From: Archangiaceae bacterium
GTDB lineage: Bacteria; Myxococcota; Myxococcia; Myxococcales; Myxococcaceae
Length of the DNA: 64,000 bases
NCBI GenBank assembly: GCA_016714225.1
Contig: JADJNS010000003.1
Span: 434,001-498,000 of the forward strand
Direction of reading: 5' to 3'
Shown here: piece after piece, positions 1 through 8,511 of the stretch
Numbering within the stretch: the stretch's first letter is position 1
How the letters are laid out: each line of letters begins with the position of its first letter
Position numbers and translations under genes: made by a program
Notes under the pieces: model-generated
Databases searched by the model: none
Told to the model about the DNA's origin: nothing
Seen by the model: only the letters and a program-made list of their open reading frames with translations

Positions 1-2220
1 CTTCACCGCGCCGAACTCGTCGGGCACCGCCTCGACCGGAGACACGTGCTCGATGAAGCGAATGCCCTCTTCGAGCGCCTTGGCCACCTCTTCGTGGTTG
101 AGCCGGTAGGCGGGCGACTCGTGCAGGCTGCGGCGGTAGCACAGCGACACGCCGCCCCAGGCGCGGAGCAGCTTGATGAAGTCGGGCGAGCGGCCCTCGA
201 CGGCGGCGCGCTTGCGCTCGTCGCGAATGGCGCGGCCGTGCTCGACGAACGTCTGGTAGATGGCGCGCTCGTCGCTCTCCATGCGGCCGAGCAGCTTGGC
301 CTCGCCGTGCAGCGCCGAGAGCGCCTCGTGCCGCTGCAGCACCTTCTCGACCTGCACCGGGTAGTAGGCCATCAGCTCGGTGGCGGTGTCGATGCCGGTG
401 AGGCCGCCGCCGATGACCACCGCGGGCAGCTGCACCTGCAGGTTGGCGAGCGAGTCGCGCTTGAACGCGCCGGTGAGCTGCAGCGCCATGAGAAAGTCCG
501 ACGCCGCGCGAATGCCGCGGATCAGGTTGTTCTTCATGTTCACCAGGGTGGGCTTGCCGGCGCCGGCGGCGATGGCGATGTGATCGAAGCCCAGCTTCCA
601 CGCGTCGTCGGCGTCGAGCGTGCCGCCGAAGCGCACCCCGCTGTACACGCGCAGGTTCTCGCGGCGCGCGAGGGTGAGGTGAATCAGGGTGAGGAAGGTC
701 TTGTCCCACCGCACGGTGATGCCGTACTCGCTCACGCCGCCGAAGCCGGCGGGCACGCGATCGTCGAGCTCGACGGCCAGCTCTTTCCAATCGCGCAGGG
801 GCTTCATCGGCTTGCCGTTGCGGCCCAGCATCTCGTCCGAGAAGCCTTCGATCTTGAGGCCGTCGATGCCGGCCACCGCGAAGCCCTCGTTGAGCAGGTA
901 GTGGGTGAGCGTGTAGCCGGCGGGGCCCATGCCCACCACCATCACGTTCTTGCCGTTGTACGGGGCCGCGTGCGGGCGGCGCACGTTGAGCGGGTTCCAC
1001 CGGGTGAACAGGCCGTAGATCTCGAAGCCGTAGGGCAGGTTCAGCACGTCGGTGAGCACCGAGGTCTCGATCTGCGGAATGTCGACCGGCTCCTGCTTCT
1101 GGTAGATGCAGGCCTTCATGCAGTCGTTGCAGATGCGGTGACCGGTGCCCGGGCACATCGGGTTGTCGAGCACCACCATCGCCAGCGCGCCGAGTGAATC
1201 GCCGCGGCTCTTGAGCAGGTGCATCTCGCTGATGTGCTCTTCGAGCGGGCACCCGGTGAGGGGAATGCCGAGCGGGTTCTTCTTGTAGGTGTGGCCGGCG
1301 GCGACCGGGTCTTTCTCTTTGAAGCCCTTGCTGCAGGTGTCTTTCTCGCGCTCGTGGCAGATGACGCAGTACTCGACCTGGCTCATCACGAAGCGCGGGT
1401 CTCCGCGGCGGTCGGTGAGCTTGAAGCCGTCGCGGTTGCGCTGGTGCTCGTCGGGCCCCTGCCACGCCTCGGGAATCTTCGGGTCGGCGGCCTTGAGCTC
1501 GACCAGGTGGGCGAAGTCGAGCGGCTTGGGCTGGTGAATGGTCGAGAAGCCGTGAAAGCCGTGGGTGAACTTCGCGCGGGCGTAGGTCCACCGATCGGCG
1601 AGGGCGAGCAGGCCGCGAATGCCCTCGAGCTCGGTGCCGACCAGCGTCGAGCCGTAGACCGCGGGCACGGTCTTCAGCGCGGTGGAGATCTTTTCCCACC
1701 GCTCGCGCTGCTCGGGCTTGGGCCCTTCAGGGCTGGCGTAGGCCTTCTCGAGGTGCATCAGGGTGAGCACCGACTCGGCGAGCGCGCGCTCGGGGTCGCG
1801 GCCGTCGTTGGGAAAGGCGAGGGCGAAGACGCCCTGCATGCGGCGGTCGAGCTCGGGCAGGTCGGCGGCGGTGGGGCGATCGAGCGCGCCCTTCTTGAAC
1901 ACGCGGCGGGTGACGAACTCGCGCTTGAACTCGAACAGCTCGAGCTCGGCGGTGAGCTTCTTGGCGAGCGCCTGCTTCTCGGCGTCGATCTGGAACAGGC
2001 GGCCCACGAAGCGCGAGACGTGCTCGGCCACGCGCACCAGCAGGTCTGACGACTTGATCGCGTTCAGCGCGGCGGGGTCGTTGCGGTAGGCCTCGAACTC
2101 GGCGCTCAGGCCGGCGTCATCGTGCTTGAGCTGATCGAGGAAGACCTGGTGCAGCCGCGCAAGGCCAGCAGCGGTGTAGAGATCGGAGAACGCGAAGTTG
2201 GGAATGCCGAGTGTCAACAT
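1..2220 (-). CDS. GltD-like FAD/NAD(P)-binding iron-sulfur oxidoreductase (3' end beyond window)
   Basis: The frame is open from an ATG at 2220 to base 1, giving 740 residues with no stop, so the C-terminus lies outside the window. The N-terminal ~280 residues match no domain I recognise. A cysteine group (CVICHERDTC) lies near residue 285. A GltD-type [4Fe-4S] motif (C-x8-C-x2-C-x3-C, around PMCPGTGHRICNDCMKAC) lies near 355-372. Two dinucleotide-binding glycine motifs follow: VVGMGPAG near 425 and VIGGGLTG near 600. This is the order in glutamate-synthase small-subunit-like flavoproteins, which pass electrons between NAD(P)H, FAD and Fe-S centres. The substrate is unknown, and no GltB-like partner is visible. 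An in-frame ATG at 2232 is possible, but an AGG lies at better spacing from the ATG at 2220. The long plus-strand ORFs opposite this gene are GC-rich shadows. Confidence 0.85.
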   Translation of the reverse strand, partial: MLTLGIPNFAFSDLYTAAGLARLHQVFLDQLKHDDAGLSAEFEAYRNDPAALNAIKSSDLLVRVAEHVSRFVGRLFQIDAEKQALAKKLTAELELFEFKREFVTRRVFKKGALDRPTAADLPELDRRMQGVFALAFPNDGRDPERALAESVLTLMHLEKAYASPEGPKPEQRERWEKISTALKTVPAVYGSTLVGTELEGIRGLLALADRWTYARAKFTHGFHGFSTIHQPKPLDFAHLVELKAADPKIPEAWQGPDEHQRNRDGFKLTDRRGDPRFVMSQVEYCVICHEREKDTCSKGFKEKDPVAAGHTYKKNPLGIPLTGCPLEEHISEMHLLKSRGDSLGALAMVVLDNPMCPGTGHRICNDCMKACIYQKQEPVDIPQIETSVLTDVLNLPYGFEIYGLFTRWNPLNVRRPHAAPYNGKNVMVVGMGPAGYTLTHYLLNEGFAVAGIDGLKIEGFSDEMLGRNGKPMKPLRDWKELAVELDDRVPAGFGGVSEYGITVRWDKTFLTLIHLTLARRENLRVYSGVRFGGTLDADDAWKLGFDHIAIAAGAGKPTLVNMKNNLIRGIRAASDFLMALQLTGAFKRDSLANLQVQLPAVVIGGGLTGIDTATELMAYYPVQVEKVLQRHEALSALHGEAKLLGRMESDERAIYQTFVEHGRAIRDERKRAAVEGRSPDFIKLLRAWGGVSLCYRRSLHESPAYRLNHEEVAKALEEGIRFIEHVSPVEAVPDEFGAVK

Positions 2221-2366
2221 GGCTTTGCACATGCGCCTAGCAGGGCGGTCTGGCCCTGTCACGGGGCGTGGGCAGGCCAGAAGAACATCAGGCGCGCTTG
2301 GCGGTTACACCCCGAAACGGCCCTACCGCTGGGGTGGCGAGGTGGTGGTAGTACGCTCGGCCAGCG

Positions 2367-5159
2367 ATGCGCACGCGCGACCCCTTTCGCTCACCCATCA
2401 TTCGCGCGGTCTTCAAGGACGGTGAGCTTCCGACCTCTGCGACCGAGCTGAGCGAGCGCCTCGCGGCCGCCGAGCGCACCCAGCCCGAGGCCGTCAGCGC
2501 GATTCGGCGGCTGCTCGACGGGGTGTCCGAGATTCACCACGAGCGCGTGTTCGGCGCCCGCGAGGGCGAGGCGAGCGAGCTGCGCTTGCCGGCCGACGTG
2601 GCGGCCAGGCTGCAGGGGGTCGTGCAGACCGTCGCGCAGCTGAACGCGGCGCACCAAGAGCTGAGCGCCATCGACACGGCGCCCTTTCACGCAGTGGGCG
2701 ACGCATTTGCAGACCTCGAGATGACGCCGGCCGAGCGCCACGCGCTGATCGCGGCGGCGACCGGTGAGAAGCTCACCGACGCCGCGGTGGGGTTCATGCG
2801 CGCGACCGCGGGGTTCGTGCCCAACGGCGCGTTCGAGAAGATGGGCGCCACGGTGCAGCAGCAGGTGCGCCCCGACGGCGCCCTGCGCCACGAGATGTCG
2901 CGCGAGTGGTGGTCGGGCTTCGTACCCAGCAACGTGAGCGAGGCCGGCAACGAGGTCGACCGGCTGCTCAAGGGCGTGGCCGACCCGAAGTTCCGCGAGC
3001 AGGTGAACGCGGGGCTCAACGTGCTGCGGGTGGTGGTCAAGCTCGAAGGCGACAACCTCGACCGCATCGCGCTGCGCGTTCCCGAAGAGAAGCGCCCGGC
3101 GCTGAAGCAGGCGTTCGCCGAGTACACCACTGGCTCACTCGAGGCGGTGATTCGGGCGGGCACGCGCGCTGAGGCGGCCAAAGACCCCGAGGTGCTGACT
3201 GCGCTCGCAGAGCTCGACACGCTGCGCGAGGCGATGATCGAGCACCCGTTCGGAGCGGTCGAGCAGCTGACCAACGGGGCGATGGCGGCGCGGCAGCTGT
3301 TGCCGGTGTTGGGGCAGAGCCTGACCCGCCTGTTGTCGGACCCCGACGTGCTCACCGGCGACCGCGAGCTCGCCGAGCTCCTCGAGGGGCTGGGCCAGAA
3401 GCTGGGCGCCGAGCTCGAGGGCGCGGTGGAGACCACGCCCGAGGGGCGCGCGGCGGTGGCCGAGGTGCTGAAAGATCTCAAGTCGACCGGCGTGGTGCTG
3501 CTGAACACCGGGCGGCTGGTGGGCGCGATGCAGAACGAGCAGATGGACGACGCCGAGCGCGCCACCCTGATCAAGAGCGCGGCCGAGAACATGGGGCCGC
3601 TGTTCGTGAAGCTGCTCCAGACGGCGGCGAATCAGCGCGCGATGCTGGGCGGCGTGGGCTCGGCCGACTCGCTGGCCGACGAAGGCCCGGTCGGCATGGC
3701 GCTGCAGCAGCTGCAAGACCGGGTGACGCCGATGCCGCCCGAGCTGGTGCGGCGGCAGGTCGAGGCGGCGCTGGGCAAGAAGCTGGAAGACGCCTTTCAC
3801 TCGTTCGAGCTCGAGCCGATCGCCTCGGCGTCGATCGGGCAGGTGCATCGGGCGACGGTGATGCACCGGGCGACCCCGTTCTCGCGCGCCAAGCCGATGG
3901 ACGTGGTGGTGAAGGTGCAGCGCTACGGGCTGGAGGAAGACTTCGACTCGACGGTGCGGGTGGCGCGCCTGGCGCTGGGCGTGGTGAAAGAAGGGCTGGC
4001 GCTGCAGAGCACCTTGTCCCCGAAGGACAAAGAGACCGCCGAGAAGGTCATCTCGCTGGTCGAGTCGACGCTGGAGCAGTTCATCGACTCGTTCCGCGTG
4101 GAGATGGACTTCAACCACGAAGCGAAGTGGACGAGCGAGTTCTCGAAGGACATGCGGGCCGAGCAGTACGTGGTGGCGCCCAGGGTGATGAAGAAGCTGT
4201 CGACCGACAAGGTCATCACCATGCAGCTGATGAAGGGCGACAAGCTCTCGGTGATGCTCGACCGGTACCAGTACGCGAAGAAGGCGCGCGAGACCCCGGC
4301 GCGCACCGGGCCGCTCGATGCGGCGACGCCGCAGCTCGACGCGGTGGCGCGGGCGCGGCAGTTCGTGGAGCAGCACTACGGCTTGCCGCCCGACGGCGAG
4401 GCCACGGTGGTCGAGGGCAGCAAGGGCTCTTTTCAGGTGCGGTACGAGCTCGAGTCGAAGGCGAACCCGCACGCGGTGCTGCTGGTGAAGCGCGACGGCA
4501 CCCTGGTGCCGAAGACGCGGGTGCCCGACCTGACCGAGAAGGGCATGCAGCAGCTTCGCGACCGGCTGCTGAGCTCGTTCGTGGCGCAGGCGCTGGTGCA
4601 CGGGCTGCTGCACGGCGACTTTCACCAGGGCAACTTCATGGTGATGGGCGACGGGAAGACGGTGGCGGTGCTCGACTACGGGCAGATGGTCGAGGTGAAG
4701 AAGCGCGACCTCGCCGCGCCGGTGAAGCTGGCGGTGGGGTGGCTGCGCAAGAAGCCCGAGGCGGTGGCGTCGGCGATGCTGCAGATGACCGCCCAGGCCG
4801 ACACCATGAGCCGGGCCGAGAAGAAAGAGACCGTGCGCGAGCTGGCCAGCGAGTTCGAGAAGGTGATGGCCGAGCACGGCCGCGCGATCGAGCTCGACGC
4901 GGTGCTGGGCGCGGTGATGCAGGTGGCGATGGCGAAGAAGCTGGCGCTGTCTCCGACCTACCTGCAGGGCTTGAAGACCACGCTCTCGATGTCGGGCAAC
5001 ATCATGGCGTTCGGTCAGGCCGAGGTCGACACCGCCTTGCTGCGCACCTCGCTGCGCGTCGCTGGCACCATCGTGGGCGAGACCGTCTCCAAGGGGTCTC
5101 CGCACGGCTTCGTCACCAGCTGGGCCAAGGGCCGGCGGGTGAACAAGCTCAACCGCTGA
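2367..5159 (+). CDS. AarF/UbiB (ABC1/ADCK) family atypical kinase with long N-terminal extension
   Basis: This is a 930-residue protein. The ABC1 kinase-like domain occupies roughly residues 450-830. The Ala-rich nucleotide loop (ASASIGQVHRA) is near 490, followed by a VVVKVQR segment with the likely ATP-contacting lysine. An acidic EMDFNHEA helix follows, then the catalytic loop HGDFHQGN with Asp751 and Asn756, and a DYG metal-binding motif at Asp770. In the family, UbiB/ADCK proteins are ATPases or kinases linked to isoprenoid-quinone lipid metabolism. The role here is not shown. The ~450-residue, mostly helical N-terminal half is absent from typical ~500-550 residue UbiB proteins. I see no clear C-terminal membrane anchor. 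It stands alone, divergent from the flavoprotein, and ends inside a perfect 13-bp hairpin. Confidence 0.88.
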   Translation: MRTRDPFRSPIIRAVFKDGELPTSATELSERLAAAERTQPEAVSAIRRLLDGVSEIHHERVFGAREGEASELRLPADVAARLQGVVQTVAQLNAAHQELSAIDTAPFHAVGDAFADLEMTPAERHALIAAATGEKLTDAAVGFMRATAGFVPNGAFEKMGATVQQQVRPDGALRHEMSREWWSGFVPSNVSEAGNEVDRLLKGVADPKFREQVNAGLNVLRVVVKLEGDNLDRIALRVPEEKRPALKQAFAEYTTGSLEAVIRAGTRAEAAKDPEVLTALAELDTLREAMIEHPFGAVEQLTNGAMAARQLLPVLGQSLTRLLSDPDVLTGDRELAELLEGLGQKLGAELEGAVETTPEGRAAVAEVLKDLKSTGVVLLNTGRLVGAMQNEQMDDAERATLIKSAAENMGPLFVKLLQTAANQRAMLGGVGSADSLADEGPVGMALQQLQDRVTPMPPELVRRQVEAALGKKLEDAFHSFELEPIASASIGQVHRATVMHRATPFSRAKPMDVVVKVQRYGLEEDFDSTVRVARLALGVVKEGLALQSTLSPKDKETAEKVISLVESTLEQFIDSFRVEMDFNHEAKWTSEFSKDMRAEQYVVAPRVMKKLSTDKVITMQLMKGDKLSVMLDRYQYAKKARETPARTGPLDAATPQLDAVARARQFVEQHYGLPPDGEATVVEGSKGSFQVRYELESKANPHAVLLVKRDGTLVPKTRVPDLTEKGMQQLRDRLLSSFVAQALVHGLLHGDFHQGNFMVMGDGKTVAVLDYGQMVEVKKRDLAAPVKLAVGWLRKKPEAVASAMLQMTAQADTMSRAEKKETVRELASEFEKVMAEHGRAIELDAVLGAVMQVAMAKKLALSPTYLQGLKTTLSMSGNIMAFGQAEVDTALLRTSLRVAGTIVGETVSKGSPHGFVTSWAKGRRVNKLNR

Positions 5160-5177
5160 AGCCGTTCAGCGGTTGAG
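5148..5177. terminator. Perfect 13-bp hairpin overlapping the AarF stop codon
   Basis: CTCAACCGCTGAA (5148-5160) is followed by a GCCG loop and the exact reverse complement (5165-5177). The TGA stop of the AarF-like gene lies within the left arm. There is no T-run after the stem, so this is a terminator-like or transcript-end stabilising structure rather than a classical intrinsic terminator. Confidence 0.6.
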
Positions 5178-5265
5178 GCGCTCTCCACCGTCGATGAGGC
5201 AGCGAGCGCCTGTGCCGTGCACGCTGCGCGTTCCCTTCCAGGTTCCATGTGGTAATCGCCGGCTG

Positions 5266-6993
5266 ATGGGTGAGACGCCGACGGGCGGGAGCCGAAGCCG
5301 CCGCATCGTGGCGTGGGTTCGAGCCCATTGGGGGCTGCTGGTGGCTGGAGCGGTCGGCGCGGGTTGGTTTCTCAACTGCGCGGCGCGCCTGCTCAACCCC
5401 TTCGCGATCGATTCTCTTCTCGTCGATGACTGGTCGACCCATGAGCTCGGCTGGCTGTTCTTTCGCCACGAGTCGTTTCATCTACCGCTCGGCAGAATCG
5501 AAGGGCTCTTGTACCCGCTCGGAACCACGCTCGGGTACACCGACTCGATTCCCCTGGTTGCGCTGGTGTTGCGCCCGTTGAGCTTCCTGCTCCCAACCGA
5601 TTTTCAGTTCATCGGCCCGTTCGTCTTCGCGTGCTTCGTGCTGAACGGTGTCGCCGGGGCCTGGGTGGTAAAGGCGGTGTCGCCGCGTCAGGTCGATCAG
5701 GCGCTCGGCGGTGGGCTCGTCGCACTGCTGCCGGTGCTGTTACACCGCATCGGTCACCCCAGCCTGTGCGCTCAGGGGCTGCTGCTGATCCCCATCGGGC
5801 TCGCTCTGCGCAAAGCCGCTGATGCCCGTAGCGCGTGGCGCTCGGGCCTTGCGTCTCTCGGAGTCGTTGCCCTCGCGGCCGGTCTTCACCCCTACCTGGC
5901 CGTGATGGTCCTGGTGGTCGCTGCGGGAGTGCCGGTCAAGCTCTGGCTCGTCGACCGCCAGCTCTCGTGGGCCAAGGCATTCGCTCTGGTGATTGCGATG
6001 CCGATCAGCTGCCTCGCTCTGTTCGCGCTCTTCGGCTACTTCGTCGGAGGCGTAGAGCGAGTAGGCGCGGGCTTCGGGGGCTTCTCGGCCGACCTCGGCA
6101 CCCTGGTCAACCCGCTCGAGTTCTCGCGATGGCTGAAGCCTCGTCCGCAGGGGGGGCTTCAGTACGAGGGGTTCGCGTATCTCGGAGTAGGAATGCTCGT
6201 CGCAGTCGCCGCAAGCGCGGCCGCGCTGGTGCTGCGCTTCCGTGAGACGCGGAGCCTGCCCTGGCTGCGGGTGCTGCCTCTGCTCCCCGGGGTAGCGCTG
6301 ACTGCCGCCTTCGCGCTCGCCTCGACCTGGACGTTGTGGGGCCAGCCGGTCTGGGACCTGACTTCGCTCTACGCCAAGATCCCTCCCGGCGTCGTCGGCC
6401 CCTTTCGCTCGTCTGGCCGTTTCATCTGGCCGTTGATGTACGCGGTCGCGGCTTTCGGCGTGGTCGGAGTCGTGCGCCTCTGGAGAGACCGCCCCTTCGT
6501 GTCACCCGCGCTGCTCGGACTCTGCATCGCTCTTCAACTCGGAGACGTCACGGCCGCCTCGGTCGCCAACCGCTTCAAGGCCGGATCCCTGACGCGGTTC
6601 ACCCACCCCGCGTGGAACACCATCGACGGCAAGTACCAGCATCTCGACCTGGTGCCCGCCGAGGTCTGGAGCATCTGCGGAGGACGCGTCGGCTACCGCG
6701 CCCCGACGGTCATCGCGCTCGCGTACCACGCGTACCTGCACCACCTGACCATCAACAGCGGGTACGTCGCTCGATGGTCGCCAGACCAACCGCAGGTGTG
6801 CGCGCGGGAAGCAGAGAAGGTGCAGCGCGGAGAGCTCGACCCTGGCACCGTGTACGTGGTGTGGCCCGACATCGCGCAACAGCTCGTTCAGCTCGGGGCG
6901 AGCTGTGGCGCCTTCGACGGGGTCCTCGCCTGCGTGAGACCGGCCGTCGACGACGACTTCGCGCGTGCGCTCAGGGCCTCGCACGGGCAGTGA
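5266..6993 (+). CDS. DUF6311-like polytopic membrane protein (GT-C type)
   Basis: This is a 575-residue protein with about ten hydrophobic segments. The first extracytoplasmic region shows the pattern I associate with DUF6311: a DDWSTHELGWLFF segment, then PLGTTLGYTDSIPL, then a stretch around LPTDFQFIGPFV. The architecture resembles lipid-phosphate-sugar-dependent GT-C glycosyltransferases, with acidic residues in the first large loop and a soluble C-terminal domain. Enzyme activity is inferred, not proven. I chose the ATG at 5266. The frame also extends to a TTG at 5173, but that stretch is Arg/Pro-rich and overlaps the upstream hairpin. It starts a plus-strand run with a GT2 gene and a methyltransferase gene. 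Confidence 0.75.
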   Translation: MGETPTGGSRSRRIVAWVRAHWGLLVAGAVGAGWFLNCAARLLNPFAIDSLLVDDWSTHELGWLFFRHESFHLPLGRIEGLLYPLGTTLGYTDSIPLVALVLRPLSFLLPTDFQFIGPFVFACFVLNGVAGAWVVKAVSPRQVDQALGGGLVALLPVLLHRIGHPSLCAQGLLLIPIGLALRKAADARSAWRSGLASLGVVALAAGLHPYLAVMVLVVAAGVPVKLWLVDRQLSWAKAFALVIAMPISCLALFALFGYFVGGVERVGAGFGGFSADLGTLVNPLEFSRWLKPRPQGGLQYEGFAYLGVGMLVAVAASAAALVLRFRETRSLPWLRVLPLLPGVALTAAFALASTWTLWGQPVWDLTSLYAKIPPGVVGPFRSSGRFIWPLMYAVAAFGVVGVVRLWRDRPFVSPALLGLCIALQLGDVTAASVANRFKAGSLTRFTHPAWNTIDGKYQHLDLVPAEVWSICGGRVGYRAPTVIALAYHAYLHHLTINSGYVARWSPDQPQVCAREAEKVQRGELDPGTVYVVWPDIAQQLVQLGASCGAFDGVLACVRPAVDDDFARALRASHGQ

Positions 6994-7017
6994 GGCGTGC
7001 TACGAGGCGCCGAGCCC

Positions 7018-7779
7018 ATGCCGCCGCAGCGTGTATCGATCGCCGTGCCCTCCTACAACGAGGCACCACGTCTGCCGCCGTTTCTCGAGAAGCTCGCACG
7101 TGAGCTGTCAGCTGCGAGCGAGACTGCCATCGAGCTGTTGATCGTCGACGACGGCAGCCGTGAGGAAGAACGCGCCGTTCATCGTGCCGCCACCGAAGCG
7201 TTGGCTGCGGCGCTGCGCTCGACCCCGCACACTGCAGTGTTCGTCGAGTCGCCGCGCAATCAAGGCAAGGCCTCGGCGATTCGCCTCGGCTGGGAGCGCG
7301 CGCGCCCCGACGCCGAGTGGTTCGGCTTCCTCGATGCCGACGGCGCGGTGCCGGCCCACGAAGTCGCCCGGTTGGTTCGTATGCTCGAGGACGCCGACTT
7401 CGACGTCCTCGCCTCGTCCCGCGTGCGCATGGCAGGTCACACCATTCTGCGCTCCGAGTTTCGTCACTGGCAGGGCAGGGTGTTCGCGACGCTCACCGAG
7501 CTCAGCCTGCGGCTTGGGCTCTATGACCCCCAGTGCGGCTACAAGCTCTTCCGGGCTCAGTACCTGCGCCCCCTGCTCGGCCGGCTGAAGGAAAAGACCT
7601 GGATGCTCGACGTCGAAGTGATGGCTCTGATTGCGCGCGCGGGCGGCCGGCTCCGCGAAGAGCCCATCGACTGGGCGGACACCGGAGTCTCCAAGGTTCG
7701 CTTCGGTGTCGACGCAATGAAGATGGCCAGAGACCTGGTTGCGCTCCGTCGCCGCCTCGATCGGGAGTCGGGCCCGTGA
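7018..7779 (+). CDS. Family 2 glycosyltransferase, DPM1/ALG5-like
   Basis: This is a soluble 253-residue GT-A enzyme. It has the start motif IAVPSYNEAPRL, the nucleotide-sugar segment LLIVDDGSR, an NQGKASAIRLG stretch typical of polyprenyl-phosphate sugar transferases, and a metal-binding DXD in FGFLDADG (near residue 108). The family transfers a sugar from a nucleotide donor to a polyprenyl phosphate at the inner membrane, providing donors for GT-C enzymes. The DUF6311-like protein just upstream would be a logical user. A GTG at 6997 is an alternative start; the ATG at 7018 begins right before the first conserved strand. The stop overlaps the next start (GTGA), implying translational coupling. 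Confidence 0.85.
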   Translation: MPPQRVSIAVPSYNEAPRLPPFLEKLARELSAASETAIELLIVDDGSREEERAVHRAATEALAAALRSTPHTAVFVESPRNQGKASAIRLGWERARPDAEWFGFLDADGAVPAHEVARLVRMLEDADFDVLASSRVRMAGHTILRSEFRHWQGRVFATLTELSLRLGLYDPQCGYKLFRAQYLRPLLGRLKEKTWMLDVEVMALIARAGGRLREEPIDWADTGVSKVRFGVDAMKMARDLVALRRRLDRESGP

Positions 7780-8504
7780 ACCTCTCCGAGTACCAGACGA
7801 TGTTCGAGCACGAGCAGCGGCACTTCTGGTTCCGCGGCACCCGTGCGGTGGTGTTCGATCAGGTGCGCGATCTCGAAGCGCTGCCGCTGCGCGTCGCCGA
7901 CGTCGGCTGCGGCACCGGGGGGACTTCGAGCCAGATGCCCACGGGTTGGGCCGTCACCGGCGTCGACTTCTCGCACGACGCGCTGGTGTTCTCACACAGC
8001 CGGGGTCAGCGAGCCCTGGTGCGGGCTTCGGCAGAGCAGGTGCCGCTGCGGTCGAACGCGTTCGATCTCGCCTTTGCGCTCGACGTCGTCGAGCACTGCC
8101 GCGACGACGCTGCAGTCGCCGCGGAGCTCTTCCGAATTCTCAAGCCCGGTGGTCGACTGGTCTCGACGGTTCCCGCCTACCAGGCGCTGTTCGGCCCGCA
8201 TGACCGGGCGCTCCAGCACCATCGACGCTACCGGCGCACGGCATTCGGCAGGCTCGTCGAGTCGGCGGGCTTCACGGTACGGAAGCTGACGTACTTCAAC
8301 ACCGTCTTGTTCCCACCCAGCGCGACTGTGCGGCTGCTGCAGCGCTTCGCTCCGGCGGGAAAAGAAGAGAGCAGTAACGTCTCGCTGCCGATGGGGCCGC
8401 TCAACGCGCTTCTCTCGCGCGTGTTCGATGTCGAGCGGATTGCGCTTCGCCGTGCCGACTTCCCGTTCGGGCTCAGCGTGCTCGCGGTGGCGCAGAAGCC
8501 CTGA
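7776..8504 (+). CDS. Class I SAM-dependent methyltransferase
   Basis: This is a 242-residue protein. SAM-binding motif I is VADVGCGTGG (near residue 45), followed by an acidic GVDFS turn. The FDLAFALDVVEH strand and LKPGGRLV (motif III region) are both intact. The N-terminus has an HEQRHFWFRGTR signature seen in methyltransferases encoded next to DPM1-like GT2 enzymes. The start is the GTG overlapping the stop of the GT2 gene by four bases; the longer open frame upstream only shadows that gene. Methylation of a glycan or of its lipid-linked precursor is a guess from context. Confidence 0.85.
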   Translation: MNLSEYQTMFEHEQRHFWFRGTRAVVFDQVRDLEALPLRVADVGCGTGGTSSQMPTGWAVTGVDFSHDALVFSHSRGQRALVRASAEQVPLRSNAFDLAFALDVVEHCRDDAAVAAELFRILKPGGRLVSTVPAYQALFGPHDRALQHHRRYRRTAFGRLVESAGFTVRKLTYFNTVLFPPSATVRLLQRFAPAGKEESSNVSLPMGPLNALLSRVFDVERIALRRADFPFGLSVLAVAQKP

Positions 8505-8511
8505 AGCACGA

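Noticed and set aside
46..2049. Long plus-strand open frames opposite the flavoprotein
   Set aside because: Sequence is low-complexity (Val/Ala/Glu/His/Gln-rich), matches no family and mirrors a real coding frame; a GC-rich antisense shadow.
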